In this document: positions 13,601 to 25,389 of the stretch, piece by piece | Numbering within the stretch: the stretch's first letter is position 1 | How the letters are laid out: each line of letters opens with the position of its first letter | From: Lottia gigantea | Taxonomy: Eukaryota > Mollusca > Gastropoda > Lottiidae | Direction of reading: 5' to 3' | NCBI RefSeq assembly: GCF_000327385.1 | Contig: NW_008707924.1 | Coordinates: 133,119-197,118, forward strand | DNA: 64,000 bases | Made by a program: the position numbers and the translations under genes | Notes under the pieces: generated by a model | Seen by the model: only the letters and a program-made list of their open reading frames with translations | What the model was told of the DNA's origin: nothing | Database searches by the model: none

Positions 13601-16600
13601 TGTCTATCAAACATCCCATTTATACAATAGAATTTGCTCATCAAAATTGCTTCATATAAATAATCTGTTTTGATATGTATATTAATAATACTTATTTTTA
13701 AAGGGTCCCTTCTGGTCTCAATCTATGACATAAACATATTTACTAGAAACAAACATATTGCTGCCTATATCTAAGAATACATCACAATTTTATCATTTAA
13801 TGATTCTTTTTAACATATTATATTTATTTTTACCCTTTTAAACTCATGTTACACAGATGCAATGTGGTAACTGCTGTAAAAGTTTACAATCAATCTGAGG
13901 TATAGTATTTTGAAAAACTGAGTTCTGCCCTTCAATATTTTTCAATTAGTTGGCAGTGGTAGAAATGAAAGATAAAAGATATAATAATATAAGAGATGTA
14001 TGTTAAGTAAATACATGTACATGTTGAAAATGAATAATAACATACCTGTATCTATTCAATTGATAACTGTACATTATATAACATCAAATATTCTATTGAC
14101 TATTAACTATATAAGACACATATTACTACCAAACATTTTTTACAATTTCATAATATATAACATTGATTATACATAGTATTTATAATACTACAAGCTATAA
14201 TTCTGAGGTCATAATCTACAAATCCGTTGAATTTCTCTCATGATTTAATACAACAAAAAGAAATCAACAGCAATAGCTGTAAATACAGAAAGGTTCTGCT
14301 TTAATATTATAGAAATATAAACTTTCCTTATCACTTATTAAAATACAATTCACTTTATTTCACAGGTGTTTTTTTTTTCATGTTGGAAATCTGAAAAAAG
14401 GGAGGAGAAAATAAAGATCTCATTCGACTTTTCTGAAGGATATGAAATCTGATTGCTATGGTGGTCCCAGTGTTCACCTCACAGCAACATGATGTTAATA
14501 TGTGATGTAGGCAAGGGAGGTAATTAGAAGATGTTCAAGGTGAGAATTTTTGTTAGAAGTTAAAGTTGTAAGACACATGTTCTCTGATCAGATTACAATA
14601 TCTAGATAAACTTTACTACTTTCTAATCACTTTTAACTCTTCTTTCTACCTTTAACTCAGTAATCTTACTTTCAAATTATACTGTCAGATGAAAGATATT
14701 AGAATATAAAATCTGATTGTTTATTAATTTGTATGTGAAATATTTGAGATGTCATCCTAACCTGATTTGAAGTAGAAAACACTACTATATTTCATGCAAA
14801 TATCTTTCCTATTCAGACACAGAATCTACAAATATTATTTAGCTCCAATTTTCAATGGTAGGGTTAATCTAAAAATAAACGAATCACATGGACAGACACC
14901 AAACTGGAATAGTGCAAATATAAACTATTATTAGTATCTACATACACATAGAAAGGCTAAACATCTCTTTTCCATAAAAACCAAATTCCGAGCAAACACA
15001 CAGCCAATCTATTATATGAATGATCAAACACAGATCTAGAAGTAAGTGAATGAAACCAAGTAATTCTATAAATAGGTAGAATTGTTATTGTTAGATAAAG
15101 ACTATTTTCTGTTAGTGCTAGCACATGGCCTGTACAATTAAATAATATGTCTTATTAGTTAGCCTTCCACAACAGTTTTATTATCTATTTTATATAATAG
15201 TTATTAGCTGCACATTCAATAATAATACAACCATTTGCAGCCTTTCTGTGGCAGGAAAATGTTCACATTGTACAATGTCCTGAATGTTTTCATTAATACA
15301 AACTAAATTATCTAATTGAAGACACAATTTATATGTTTGTTAATGGTTTACTATATGCCTAAAGCACTAGTGCCAATCTTACATTAAATATAGCAATCAT
15401 GAGACAAGTTACTGGTATCAAATTAATAGCTGAAAGTTTATACTGTGAATATAAGAGTCACTAGCAAGGAATAGCAGCTTACTCTTGCGGTTGAACTGAT
15501 GCTACTTGACAGCTAGGATTGTCAATTCAGCATTCGTTTCGGAGAGTCCAAATATCTATTTTTATCTTGCAAATGTATTTTGTACCTGGATATGGAATAA
15601 TTTTTTTTCTTTTGTGATATTTTACAATACTTCTGATATATGGCAGTTAATGGTTGTGTTCCCTTTGAAAGAGTAAACACCTCCAGATGTCCAATGTTAA
15701 TTTCTTTTTTTATATGTTAGATACTTTAGATATTTAAGTAATGAAGGGTTTATCTTTTGCAAAAAATTATTATCTGATGTGAATTACACAATTTCAAACT
15801 TTCTCACAATGCATCACCAATTAAGTATTTGCCCAAGAAGCAATTATGGCATGTAGACATAGTTTTATAGTTTTAGACGATTGAAGACTTCCAGATACAC
15901 AAAAAGTCAAATTGCGAGAAGTTCGTGAAACTTATTTCATGTCTGATGTATTTACCTGGTGTTTGCCGTGTAAAAAGCTTTTCAATCATCTTTTGTTTAT
16001 ACTAGCTTGTTGATCATGACTACATGAAAACTTAAACTAAAATACACAAACTCTGGCAACACAACATACATCTAAAGTCAGGCAACAGACTATTTTCCAA
16101 AATTTGATACCCAATCAGTTTGTTAACTAAATGAATGTAGTTTTTTCTTAACACCTGCCAACTGAAGTGAAGACATTGTTAACAATAATAAACCTAAAAC
16201 ATTCTATTCAACAATGTCAAAATGGCTGAATGGATATCAACTTGGAAGGCGACATTTTGTCTTGTACACTAAAATCTCAGTCCAGATGACAGATTATTTT
16301 TGACAAGGAACACATTGGACACAGTTTCATGTAAGAAAAACAACACCTTCAAAATATTTCGAGCAGATCTGAAGACTATATTTTAGAGCAAGATAAGCAC
16401 AATATAAATTAGTGTGTTTAATGACATGCTCAGTCTACCAGAACACCTGCTTATAGATAGAAATGTGTTTGTCAATCTGGCTTCCAATTCTGAGAATATT
16501 CATCAGAATATAGTCTTTATTTACCATTGAAATTAACTCCTTGTTGTGATGACCAATATAAAAGTTGATGGATATGTTGCATGTACATAATGATGTTAAT

Positions 16601-19600
16601 AATATCTATCAAAACTTATTTGACATGTTATACCTTTATCAATTGTTGACTAAACTAGACATCATTATGCTTAATTGTCATGTTTCAGCCATTTTAACAA
16701 CATGGTTAATCCCACCTCATATCATTCATTACATCATTTCCTGTTATAACACTGCTTATTTCAAATCTTAATGAATCAAAGTTAAATTAATGTCTTTGTG
16801 TCTTTGAATCAGTAATTCAAGATTTACTTGTTATATAATTAGGTGTTTTACTTTTTTTATTACTTTATTTACTTTATCCTCTTCAGAAGACCTTATTTCA
16901 AGGGCCTAGTTTTTTAGTTGAAGTGAGTTTCTCAATTGTTAACAATCTTTAGGATAAATCATTGACACTATAATTCTAAGAAATATAACCAAAAGTATGA
17001 CATTTTATGAGCGTTTACAAACCTTAAATTAATAAATTATGCAACTATAACCATAATTAAGCAACTTTTATATTATATTTAATACCATGTATATTCAACA
17101 AGTTTTTCCACCATTGAAATTTCAAGAAATTTGACCCAAGAACTTAAACTTTATTAAAGCTGTTTTTTCACTTTATTCAATACACTAAAATTAGTAATTG
17201 TAAGTATGCTTAGAACTGAAAATACCACCATCAAATAAATACATCAACAATTACAGAGAGGTGGCTCCCTTGTCAGTCATAGTATTTACAATTTGTCAGC
17301 CTGATGACCTTGACTCTCCACTCTTCAACAATGAAGGTTGATAAATGACAAACGTCAGCTTACAGCGATTTTAATAATGACAAATAGTCTACCTTCTCAT
17401 TTGTATTCATATCTTTCTGTCTACAATGTAATTAAAATCTTTAACAATTTAAATATTAACAAATTATAACTGATGGTAAAAACAGGCAAGTATGTCAGTA
17501 TGTCCTATCTTTCTTGCCTGTATTATCTACAGAAATCTGCACTGTTAGAGTTTTTAAGACTTTGTTGCACTTGAAACATGTAGATCAAAACCAACCCAAG
17601 TTCCTTCTGGAGATTTGTGTTGCTTGATCAAATATAAGACTAGTTGTGTAGTGTTTTGAAAGAAAAGCAACTGATTCTTTATTGTACAGAAAGATTCAGA
17701 TAAGGACATATCAAGTAAAGTCTTATTATAATTAAAATTGATAGATCTATAGAGATACTTTTGAAGTATCATAGTTTCACTGTTTTGAAAATGCCAAAGT
17801 TCTTATTATCGCAAAGTATATCATAGTTTCAATGATGCATTTGTTCTATACAAGCAATAAAGTGTAAATCTGCCATCAAAAGTTGCTGATTGTTCACACT
17901 TAGGCGACATAAAAAAAAAAAGTTGGTTATCGTCCCCGCCCGACCGGAGAAAACGGCCCGACTCGATATATTTTTTATTTTCTCATAAAATGTCTAAAAA
18001 AGCGTGCCGAGTGTCCAAATTTATCGAAATAACAATGCTTCCGGTACAATTACCTCCCTTGACATTGCGCTTGCGCATTGAAGTTATTGAACTCAGTACT
18101 GTTTTGATCCTGCATTCATTTAAACTAGCCTACTTACTAGTCTTCGCATTTTTATTTAATGTAATGGATTTTGTAGTAGCTAGCATTGCGCAAGATAAAA
18201 ACCCCACATTATTGAAAGCATGGTGTGGGGTTTGCATCTCCAGCGACAAGACACTTTCCGAATTCTACTCAGAATTGGTAGCCGGAAAATTTGACAGCGA
18301 GCCGCTGCAGGAGGAATGCAGACGATCATTTGTCCAAGTCCTAGTTGGTGAGTTTGAATGTTTCATCCACATATTTCAACATCAATCGTTCAAACAGATC
18401 GTGTGCACTATGTTTTTTTAGATTGGAATATACGGGAGGCTTTGATTGGCCATGGAGGCCAATGATTGTAGATTTTGTTGCTACTTTCCCATTCAAAAAT
18501 ATTTCTGGCAGCGATAGACAAGGTCACGTGACTAATTGCTGGCGTGTTATTTGATTGTTTTTCATCTATGACAGTAGTCAGTACTCGGCAGTTTTGATGT
18601 TTTTTTTCTTTTTAAAATACAACAGGTTCAAGTGGTTTGAAGGCTATTTGCGATAGTGCAATTTTGAATTCAATGCACCTCTACCCTAGCAGGGTGTGCA
18701 TGGGGCAGGGTGTGCATGGGGCAGGGCGTGCATGGGGAAGTATTTCATATATACCGGCAACTCCTTTAATACTGGACTCCCAAAAAAAAAAAAAAAAAAA
18801 AAACCTCCCCCCCTACCCGCCTTTTTCTAGTAACAAGGACGATAACCAATTAATTTTTTTTTTATTTGGCCTTACAATGACTTTATTTACATCTCGTAAT
18901 CATGGCTGGATGCATGTGAAAGGGGGAACATTTGATGAAATTAAATCTGCATACAGCTTGCAACGCTCATTTTTTCCTATCATAACTCCTTTATATTCAC
19001 TTCATAATAAATCTATTTTTTATCACATGAATATCTTATCACAGCCTAAAACTTCTTATCATTGTTTATATAACAATACACAGAAAAAAAACCACCAGAA
19101 ATATGCTATTGTGACAGGACTAGTTTATCAACTTTTGGAATCTTAGGGAAGGCATCATAATTCATTTAGAATATTAAACATATTGTTATCAATCATCTTT
19201 GCTGTTACAGTTCATAATGACTGCACTCAATAGTCAGCTTTATCAGGCCAAGCTAAAATAATACTTCAATCAGCAATACTCAAAAATTTCAGGCTCTGTA
19301 CAGGTAGAAAGATATCTTGGCCAGCACTTTTGGTGCTCCTGTCTGTCTTGTTACCTTTATGGCTCAAAACCTATCTTAATCACTAACATGTAATTCTGCA
19401 TTGGTTATATTTAGAACATACATCAAACATACAACAAGAGTTATCTATGAATCTATGTAGAATCCTGAGAGACCTTTGATGCATATTCAAATCCCCTAAC
19501 AAATAGTACTAGCATGATTTGGATGTATTCTACCAACAATGAATTAACTAAGCGTGGCCTTTGTGTTGTAATATAGATCTGTGAAGAATGAGCTGTATCA

Positions 19601-22600
19601 ATGATCTAGACAAGCACAATAATAACATGTCAATAATCGTGTTTAAATTAATCAGAAATCACAATCTATTGTTTCAAATTGCAGATCGATTCAATGATTA
19701 CTTAGTTAGAACTTCAGCCTGATGATCAGATGATTCAATATTTTATAACATTATGTTGACTATATCATTTTGTTACACCACTAACACATTATAAAATCTC
19801 TTTCAAATCCAACAATATTTCAGTAGCAGAACTTTTGAAGTGTGCTGCTCCAACAAGACATGAAACAGATTCCAAGCCAAATATATTAATGATATTATTC
19901 TTAATATTTCCAAAAATTGCGTATACACTGATTAGTGATGAAAAGTAATGGTCTGAATTTCAGCTGAAAATACACGTTGGTATACAGCAATAACCAACCA
20001 ACTGTTTAAGAATAAAAAGACTGTTTAATATCAATATAGTAATGCTAAGTTAGGGTTGTGTTCGATTTTCTTGGTAAATTATTGGAAATTGTGCACTTTT
20101 AATAAAAGTATGCTATCATTATATTGGAAGCTGAGAGCTATAACAATTTAATAGCATTATTTAGACAAACTGTAAATATCTATTAACTGTTTAATATGGC
20201 ATTTGATTTAATTCAATCTTTTCGAGATTTTAAGTTGATAAAAAAAATTCTGGTTGCCTGGGGCTTCTGTATTGATAATACTGTTATATCACTGTCAATA
20301 ATAATAGAGTCACAGCATAATCAAATAATAACATTCTAAATTCCAGACAACATGCCCCGCTTACATAGAAAATTGGATGCAACCAGGCTGACAGACAATT
20401 TGGCACACCACTGGCATACATTGAGGAGCATTGGTACTTACCGAATATCCTTATCACTACTATTCTTTATAATAAAATTGTGCTTTAAAAAGTGAAACAC
20501 CTAATTACTTATATTTTATAATTCTATATCAAGTTGAATTCAGGAAAAAAACATTCACACTAGTAAGAATTTCATCTGAACAACAGGACGCTTTACAGAC
20601 CATAAGAACAATCCAGGCCAGTAAAAATGACGTCTTGCATTATAATTTCATTCAAAAAACTTTGTCAAAATGGAAAATTAATTAAACCTGATTTTCTTTT
20701 TTCTTTTTAGATATGTATAGCTTCAAAAACAGAAAATCTACAGTATCTACAGTACTTTTTACAGACCTCATGGTGACTTTCCAGAAACGTTATTTTTTCT
20801 TATCAAACAACTCCAGAGATAACCAGAAAAAATCAACACACATTTCTGGCTTTTTGTCAATTTATTATCATTCTCTAATTTTGAGATAAAGTTTTGTAAT
20901 TATGTTAAGAGAGAAGATAATGACATTTTATACTGAGTATACTTGAGATTTCAATTCTCTTCAACATAGAATAGTTAATTAGAAAAAATTGAAAATACTT
21001 GGCATTGCCAAAACAATAGATAAGATGTGAGCTAGATTGATGTTTTACCTAGGGTCTAAGGATTTGTATATTTGAAGGTTTTGTGCGTTAAAATTACTAG
21101 CCATTCACCATATTGAGCTAGCAATGCTACTGCCTTTCTTAGGTCACCTGAGTCAACATTCAGTTGATTCTGGTAGGTATGAAAAATATCATTATGTAAA
21201 GAGGTTTTCTAACATCTTTTTATTTGCATCATTCCATTTTCTGTTAGATGTTAAACTTAAAATGAGCTCAGTATCAACGCCATAAAACCCCTAGTTTTAG
21301 TTGAATTGCATGAACCACAGATGTCTGACTGAAAATTGGAATGTTGCAAATTGATGCAATATGATACACATAAAACCCCATTACAATCCCTTTAATGAAA
21401 AACTATGTAACCTACCTGATCACAGACATATCTACATGATAAATTCTTGATAGTTGAACAACAGGACAATTCTGAAATACAAAAACTTTATAAAGTTAAG
21501 AACAAATTACAATCAGTGTTCAATTTTACTTTGCAGAAAGTGTCGATAATATGATAATTAAGACATATTAAGCAAATTAATTAAGTAATCATCTAATTGA
21601 TAGATTAATTGTGTACTGAATAACTTGATTAACAACTGCTTCTAATATCAAACAACTCAGGTGGTGGTGTCAGTTATTTGTAATAAACTACAGTTAACTT
21701 AATTATCAGTCATATCAGACTATAACTTATTATAATAGCTACAGTTTTTTTTTTATTTCTGCATGGGATAGTATCAATTATCAAGTCATGCCTGAATCTT
21801 AAACCATTATGGTGGAAAGAACATTTATATTATTGCTAATAAATTGATGAATAATTAAAAAAAATGTTAAAAAGCAGAATAATTTTTCTTATTGTTTCAT
21901 ATTAACTGGGCTATAAGTTACACAATAATTGAATATTCAAAATGTTCATATCAGCATATTTTTTACATTTTTACTTATTAAAGGGATTGTAAAGAGGTTT
22001 TCTAAGAATTATATGTGTATAAGGGACACTGATGACATAGATTTGCACCATTCCAATTTTCAACCAGACATCTATGGTTCTTGCAATTCCACTTAAACTA
22101 TGCATTTTAGGATGTCATTATCACAAAGGTCCTTTTATATCAATAGCAGCTCTTTACAATCCTTTAACAATATTTTTCTAAGATTCTAGTTGAAAGGTGA
22201 GGATGAGTGATAAAGTAACTCATGAAAATTGAAACAAAATCATATGATCTGAGGCAGGGAGGACACTGAAGATTAAAATAATTAAACTATAAATCATTAA
22301 CAGTATTTATAATTATTTAAAAATGATGTATGGTGTCTTAAAAACCCTATAAGTCCATTTCTACCAACGTAAGTCTTTTTTTGAAAATTTGTTTGTGGTT
22401 CTATATCCTGACAATAACATGACTTTTTCAAAATAAACCTAAAGATGAAATAATACTACATAAAAATGTGCACCATAAAATCAACAGAGGCCTGGAAAGG
22501 AGAATAAAAATGGTACATAAATCAAAATTAAGTTAAAAGTGTCAGAAATTTGATTAGTTTGTCAGATCATTATTCAAAATAAAGTTTCTTTCACTACATT

Positions 22601-23584
22601 TTTCAATTTTACTTGACATAAATCAACCAGATAAATCTATTAAGTCAAGAAAACATGGCTGTGCCTGTTAATTTCAAATTTTTTTATTACTGGACAATGG
22701 ACATGTTTTAGTAAATTTATTATATCTATATTATACATATATATCACCATTTTCTCCAAAAACTAATCATAAAATACAATTGGCATCTCCTAGTGCAAGT
22801 ATGCCTCAGTAAAAGGCCAAAATTGTCATACATTCTATAATTAATGTAAATAACATCTTCGTGGGCTTGATAATTGATGGTACCCTTGTAACCCCATAAT
22901 AAGATTGTTCCATTAAGATTTGCATAGCTAGTTCATATATCTATTCAAAATCCTTCCCGTAAATTATATCAGATATTTCCTTCTCTTAAAAGTGAACATA
23001 TGACATTGATGTCAACAATTGAATATGTTGTAACAGTGTAAAAACATGTTTATAATGAACAGGTTAAATTGTTAACAGTAATGTCTCATATTTGGAATGA
23101 GATTTAATATTTTTCAACATAGTCCTCTAAAATCCCCTTTCCTAAATTTTTGTTACAGACTGTCAAATCCCCCTGCAACTGTCAAATATTTTAATATTCA
23201 TCACAGTTTAATGATTTACTGTTATTTATTAAAGGTGACTTTTATTCAAATTGCCCCATGTTCAACCAAATACTCTGCACATCGAATCTTCCCATTCCTT
23301 CCACTTAACTGACAACATCCTGTAAATCCCCATCTTACAAACACCAGACTTAGGTCCAAATCTGATAATATGTAAGCTACGGTAAGATATTTAACAAAGA
23401 GTGCCGACTGGCAATAATAAAACACCAAGCAAGCCGCAATAAAACAACTCCGCCATTGCCCTCTATATACATAATAGCTTGACTACCGTTAGAGAGCAGA
23501 CGAAATGATCAAAAAGCTATAATGCTTACCTGCACTGAGCACGCATGGAAGACAAAACAGAACAACTAAAATCCAAGATTTCAT
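10617..23584 (-). CDS. RECK: RECK, N-terminal part (signal peptide and first cysteine module), 3' end off window
   Basis: Three exons on the minus strand read continuously: 23584-23530 (phase 1 end), 21471-21416 and 10691-10617 (both ending in phase 0), each with AG acceptor and GT donor. Exon 1 encodes a signal peptide, MKSWILVVLFCLPCVLSA, after an ideal CCACCATG start. Exon 2 gives ELSCCSTIKNLSCRYVCDQ and exon 3 gives ILTVHTNYKQSQ followed by KLLRAAYHCPPNL. From memory of human RECK, these match its LCCNHSKDNQMCRDVCEQ and the following SRLKHLLQRAPDYCPETM segment, including cysteine spacing. RECK is known in vertebrates as a GPI-anchored cell-surface glycoprotein that restrains matrix metalloproteases and acts in Wnt7/GPR124 signalling; the first cysteine module, seen here, takes part in the latter. 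Introns are about 2.1 and 10.7 kb. The next expected exon, starting like VEIWNC, was not found in 1-10616, so the gene continues beyond the left edge. Confidence 0.85.
11206..11229. repeat. TA dinucleotide microsatellite
   Basis: An uninterrupted run of about twelve TA units in RECK intron 2, continuing into TTAATATC. Confidence 0.9.
13164..13528. repeat. 34-bp minisatellite, about 11 copies
   Basis: Near-identical tandem units with core TGTGCCTATCAATATTTCAT and a junction of TTACATG followed by TGCT or TACT. The first and last units are diverged or partial. In the later copies the G and A variants of the junction alternate regularly, which points to a 68-bp dimer as the later amplification unit. 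It lies within RECK intron 2 and carries no gene. Confidence 0.95.
18164..18347 (+). CDS. Possible first coding exon of an unrecognised gene
   Basis: The frame starting MDFVVASIAQDKNPTLLKAW and including the cysteine pair CGVC is 61 codons plus one base. It then meets a good splice donor, GTGAGT, at 18348. The frame is open further upstream, to 17990, but that part is hydrophobic and irregular, so I prefer the ATG at 18164. Amino-acid composition looks protein-like, with mixed charged residues and a plausible helical C-terminal half. I do not recognise the family and found no continuing exon downstream before RECK exon 2 on the other strand. It could be a captured exon inside a transposable element. 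Confidence 0.3.
18523..18532. promoter_or_regulatory. E-box palindrome
   Basis: GTCACGTGAC is a perfect ten-base palindrome around CACGTG, the binding site type used by bHLH-zip factors such as USF, MITF and TFEB. It lies 175 bp after the exon-like open frame in the same island. Binding is not shown by the sequence alone. Confidence 0.35.
18691..18738. repeat. 16-bp G-rich tandem repeat, three copies
   Basis: Three successive units of AGGGTGTGCATGGGGC, the third with two changes. It is a small G-rich strand-asymmetric tract in an otherwise AT-rich region. Confidence 0.9.
18851..21180. other. Non-coding part of RECK intron 2
   Basis: AT-rich sequence without recognisable exon, RNA gene or tandem repeat on either strand. 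Stop codons are frequent in all frames. Confidence 0.5.
21190..21395 (-). mobile_element. TTAA-type MITE, copy A1 (inverted relative to A2)
   Basis: Read on the minus strand this segment starts TTAAAGGGATTGTAA and shares long stretches with 21978-22167 on the plus strand, for example around CATTCCAATTTTCA, CAGACATCT and TGCAATTC. The left end is diverged but keeps GTAAAGAGGTTTTCTAA. Its intact end lies 20 bp inside the intron from the donor of RECK exon 2. It has no open frame and is non-autonomous. Confidence 0.7.
21978..22167 (+). mobile_element. TTAA-flanked MITE, copy A2, 190 bp
   Basis: Both ends carry TTAA followed inward by inverted repeats: TTAAAGGGATTGTAAAGAG at the left and TTAAAGGATTGTAAAGAG at the right when reversed. 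TTAA target duplication is the hallmark of piggyBac-type elements, so this is probably a short non-autonomous member. It lies in RECK intron 1, with the inverted relative A1 about 600 bp away. Confidence 0.75.
22168..23529. other. RECK intron 1, remaining part
   Basis: AT-rich intron sequence. Small open frames at 23097-23312 (plus) and 23246-23428 (minus) overlap each other and show no domain or suitable splice sites, so I treat them as chance. Nothing else was seen. Confidence 0.5.
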
Positions 23585-24109
23585 GGTGGAGTTTTTCGAA
23601 CATTAATTTTTTGCTCCACTTTCATGATTGTCAATATCTAGACTAACAAAAATCACGTTGGGTTCTTGAACATAGCAGCATTATAATAGGCTGTTACACT
23701 TAACCCCCCGGGGATCTGACATTTATCACAACGTTGGCTGTTCTGTTCTCCTCCTACGTTAATAGTCTTTACCGTTATATTGTTTATGGAGCGTTACACC
23801 TCCAGGCTTATAGTTAATAGTCGCGTGCGAACTTTTTTATCGTTTTATAGGCCTTTTTCTTTGATTATTGTTCATATTTTGTTGAAAAATCGATAAATCA
23901 AATAGATAATAAGAATTATCAGATTTTACATAATAGCAGTCAATAAAAAATTCCAAACCATTTTCTACAAGACCAATTTAACTTGTGCAGGCAATGAATG
24001 ATATTTTAAAAAATCGTACCCTATATTCGCTGTAGAATGGAAGAAATTGCGCCAAGGGGCAAAATATATACATGTATTATGTTATTGAGATTTGTTATAT
24101 TTTTTTTAA
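23585..24109. other. Upstream region of RECK, possible promoter
   Basis: This is the 5' flank of the RECK start codon (minus strand). It contains a few CpG sites (for example around 23820-23835, GTCGCGTGCG) in contrast to the AT-rich surroundings, which fits a promoter, but I cannot place a start site or a TATA box. Confidence 0.3.
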
Positions 24110-24110
24110 A

Positions 24111-25030
24111 TGGGGACCATTTCAATGTTTTAAATGAAGACTGTACCAATGTTTTAACTGAAGACCATTCCAATGTTTTAAATGAAGATTGTTTCAATGT
24201 TTGAAGTGAAGATTGTTTTAATGTTTTAACTGAAGATTGTTTTAATGTTTGAAATGAAGATTGTTTTAATGTTTTAACTGAAGATTGTTTTAATGTTTTA
24301 AATGAAGATTGTTCCAATGTTTTAAATGAAGATTGTTTCAATGTTTGAAGTGAAGATTGTTTTAATGTTTTAACTGAAGATTGTTTTAATGTTTTAAATG
24401 AAGATTGTTTTAATGTTTGAAATGAAGATTGTTTCAATGTTTTAAATGAAGATTGTTTTAATGTTTGAAATGAAGATTGTTTTAATGTTTTAAATGAAGA
24501 TTGTTTTAATGTTTTAAATGAAGATTGTTCCAATGTTTTAAATGAAGATTGTTTCAATGTTTGAAGTGAAGATTGTTTTAATGTTTTAACTGAAGATTGT
24601 TTTAATGTTTTAAATGAAGACTTGTTTTAATGTTTTAAATGAAGATTGTTTTAATGTTTGAAATGAAGATTGTTTTAATGTTTTAAATGAAGATTGTTTT
24701 AATGTTTTAAATGAAGATTGTTTTAATGTTTTAAATGAAGATTGTTTTAATGTTTTAATTTTTTAAATGTTTTAACTGAAGATTGTTTTAATGTTTTAAA
24801 TGAAGATTGTTCTAATGTTTTAATTTTTTTAATGTTTTAAATGAAGATTGTGTTAACTGAGGACCATTTCAATGTTTTAAATGGGGACCATTTCAATGTT
24901 TTAAATTGGGACCATTTCAATGTTTTAAGTGAAGATTGTTTCAATGTTTTAAATGAAGATTGTTTTAATGTGTTAAATGAGGACCATTTCAATGTTTTAA
25001 ATGGGGACCATTTCAATGTTTCATTAATGG
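24111..25030. repeat. 24-bp minisatellite, about 38 copies
   Basis: Tandem units built from AATGAAGATTGTTTTAATGT plus TTTA. Because 24 is a multiple of three, frames stay open on both strands (minus 24021-24557, an eight-residue KQSSFKTL repeat; plus 24841-25122). This is a by-product and not a gene. Both ends of the array carry a different unit with GGGGACCATTTCAATG, while the interior uses the GAAGATTGTTTTAATG type. A rare unit with CAATGTTTGAAGTGAAG recurs with its TTGAAG at 24201, 24345 and 24561, which is 144 and 216 bp apart, showing block duplications of 6 and 9 units. Confidence 0.95.
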
Positions 25031-25067
25031 AGCTTTTTGGCTGCCAGTGTCATAACATAAACCGATT

Positions 25068-25389
25068 AAAGGAGGAAAGTTCGCCATTTTCAGGAGTTGA
25101 TTTAGGTCTTGCATATATGTAAACAGTCTTAAGAAGTACTAGAAATCTACAAAAAGAATTTCAATTTCTATTAATAGCTTTTTTTTTTTTGTTTATATCT
25201 GACAAAGTCTCAGGAAATAACGAGACTTCATTTTAACGTTCAAATGCGAATAATTCGGGACGCAGGTTGATTTGAAGGCTAAAATTTCGACGATGAGCTG
25301 TAAATACTATTACCAATTAGATTAGCTAACAAATCCCCGTGTCTGCGACTAAAGTACCATTGGTCAGACGGATGGCACACCTATTCCTA
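25068..25389 (+). mobile_element. Dispersed MITE-like repeat, copy B1
   Basis: This segment matches 43413-43749 through most of its length and in the same orientation. Shared blocks include CATTTTCAGG, GTTGATTTAGGTCTTG, AGTACTAGAAAT, GATGAGCTGT and the run GACTAA-GTAC-ATT near the right end. It starts right after the 24-bp array, at a TTAAAGG motif. The copy is more decayed than B2 and has no open frame of interest. Confidence 0.7.

Larger units (their letters stand above)
17912..18850. other. CpG-bearing island bounded by inverted repeats
   Basis: A stretch richer in GC and CpG than its surroundings. At its left edge an A-run is followed by TTGGTTATCGTCC (17923-17935). At its right edge the exact complement GGACGATAACCAA (18837-18849) is followed by a T-run. 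Inside lie an NRF-1-like TGCGCTTGCGCA (18066-18077), a perfect E-box palindrome GTCACGTGAC (18523-18532), an exon-like open frame (18164-18347) and three 16-bp repeats (18691-18738). The inverted ends suggest a mobile element, while the promoter-type sites and exon suggest a gene start, perhaps carried by an element. No target duplication is clear. Confidence 0.5.
10692..21415 (-). other. RECK intron 2, 10.7 kb
   Basis: This is the interval between RECK exons 2 and 3. It holds a 24-bp TA dinucleotide run (about 11206-11229), the 34-bp minisatellite, the 17.9-18.85 kb island and a MITE copy next to exon 2. Apart from these I see no coding or RNA gene in it. Short open frames at 11404-11589 (minus), 16565-16771 (plus) and 17554-17772 (minus) lack domains and splice context. 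Confidence 0.6.

Noticed and set aside
17554-17772. 72-codon minus frame in RECK intron 2
   Set aside because: No cysteine pattern of RECK, no acceptor or donor that fits the phase, and no other family resemblance.
24021-24557. 178-codon minus frame with repeated KQSSFKTL
   Set aside because: Translation of the 24-bp array; a period that is a multiple of three keeps it open by default.
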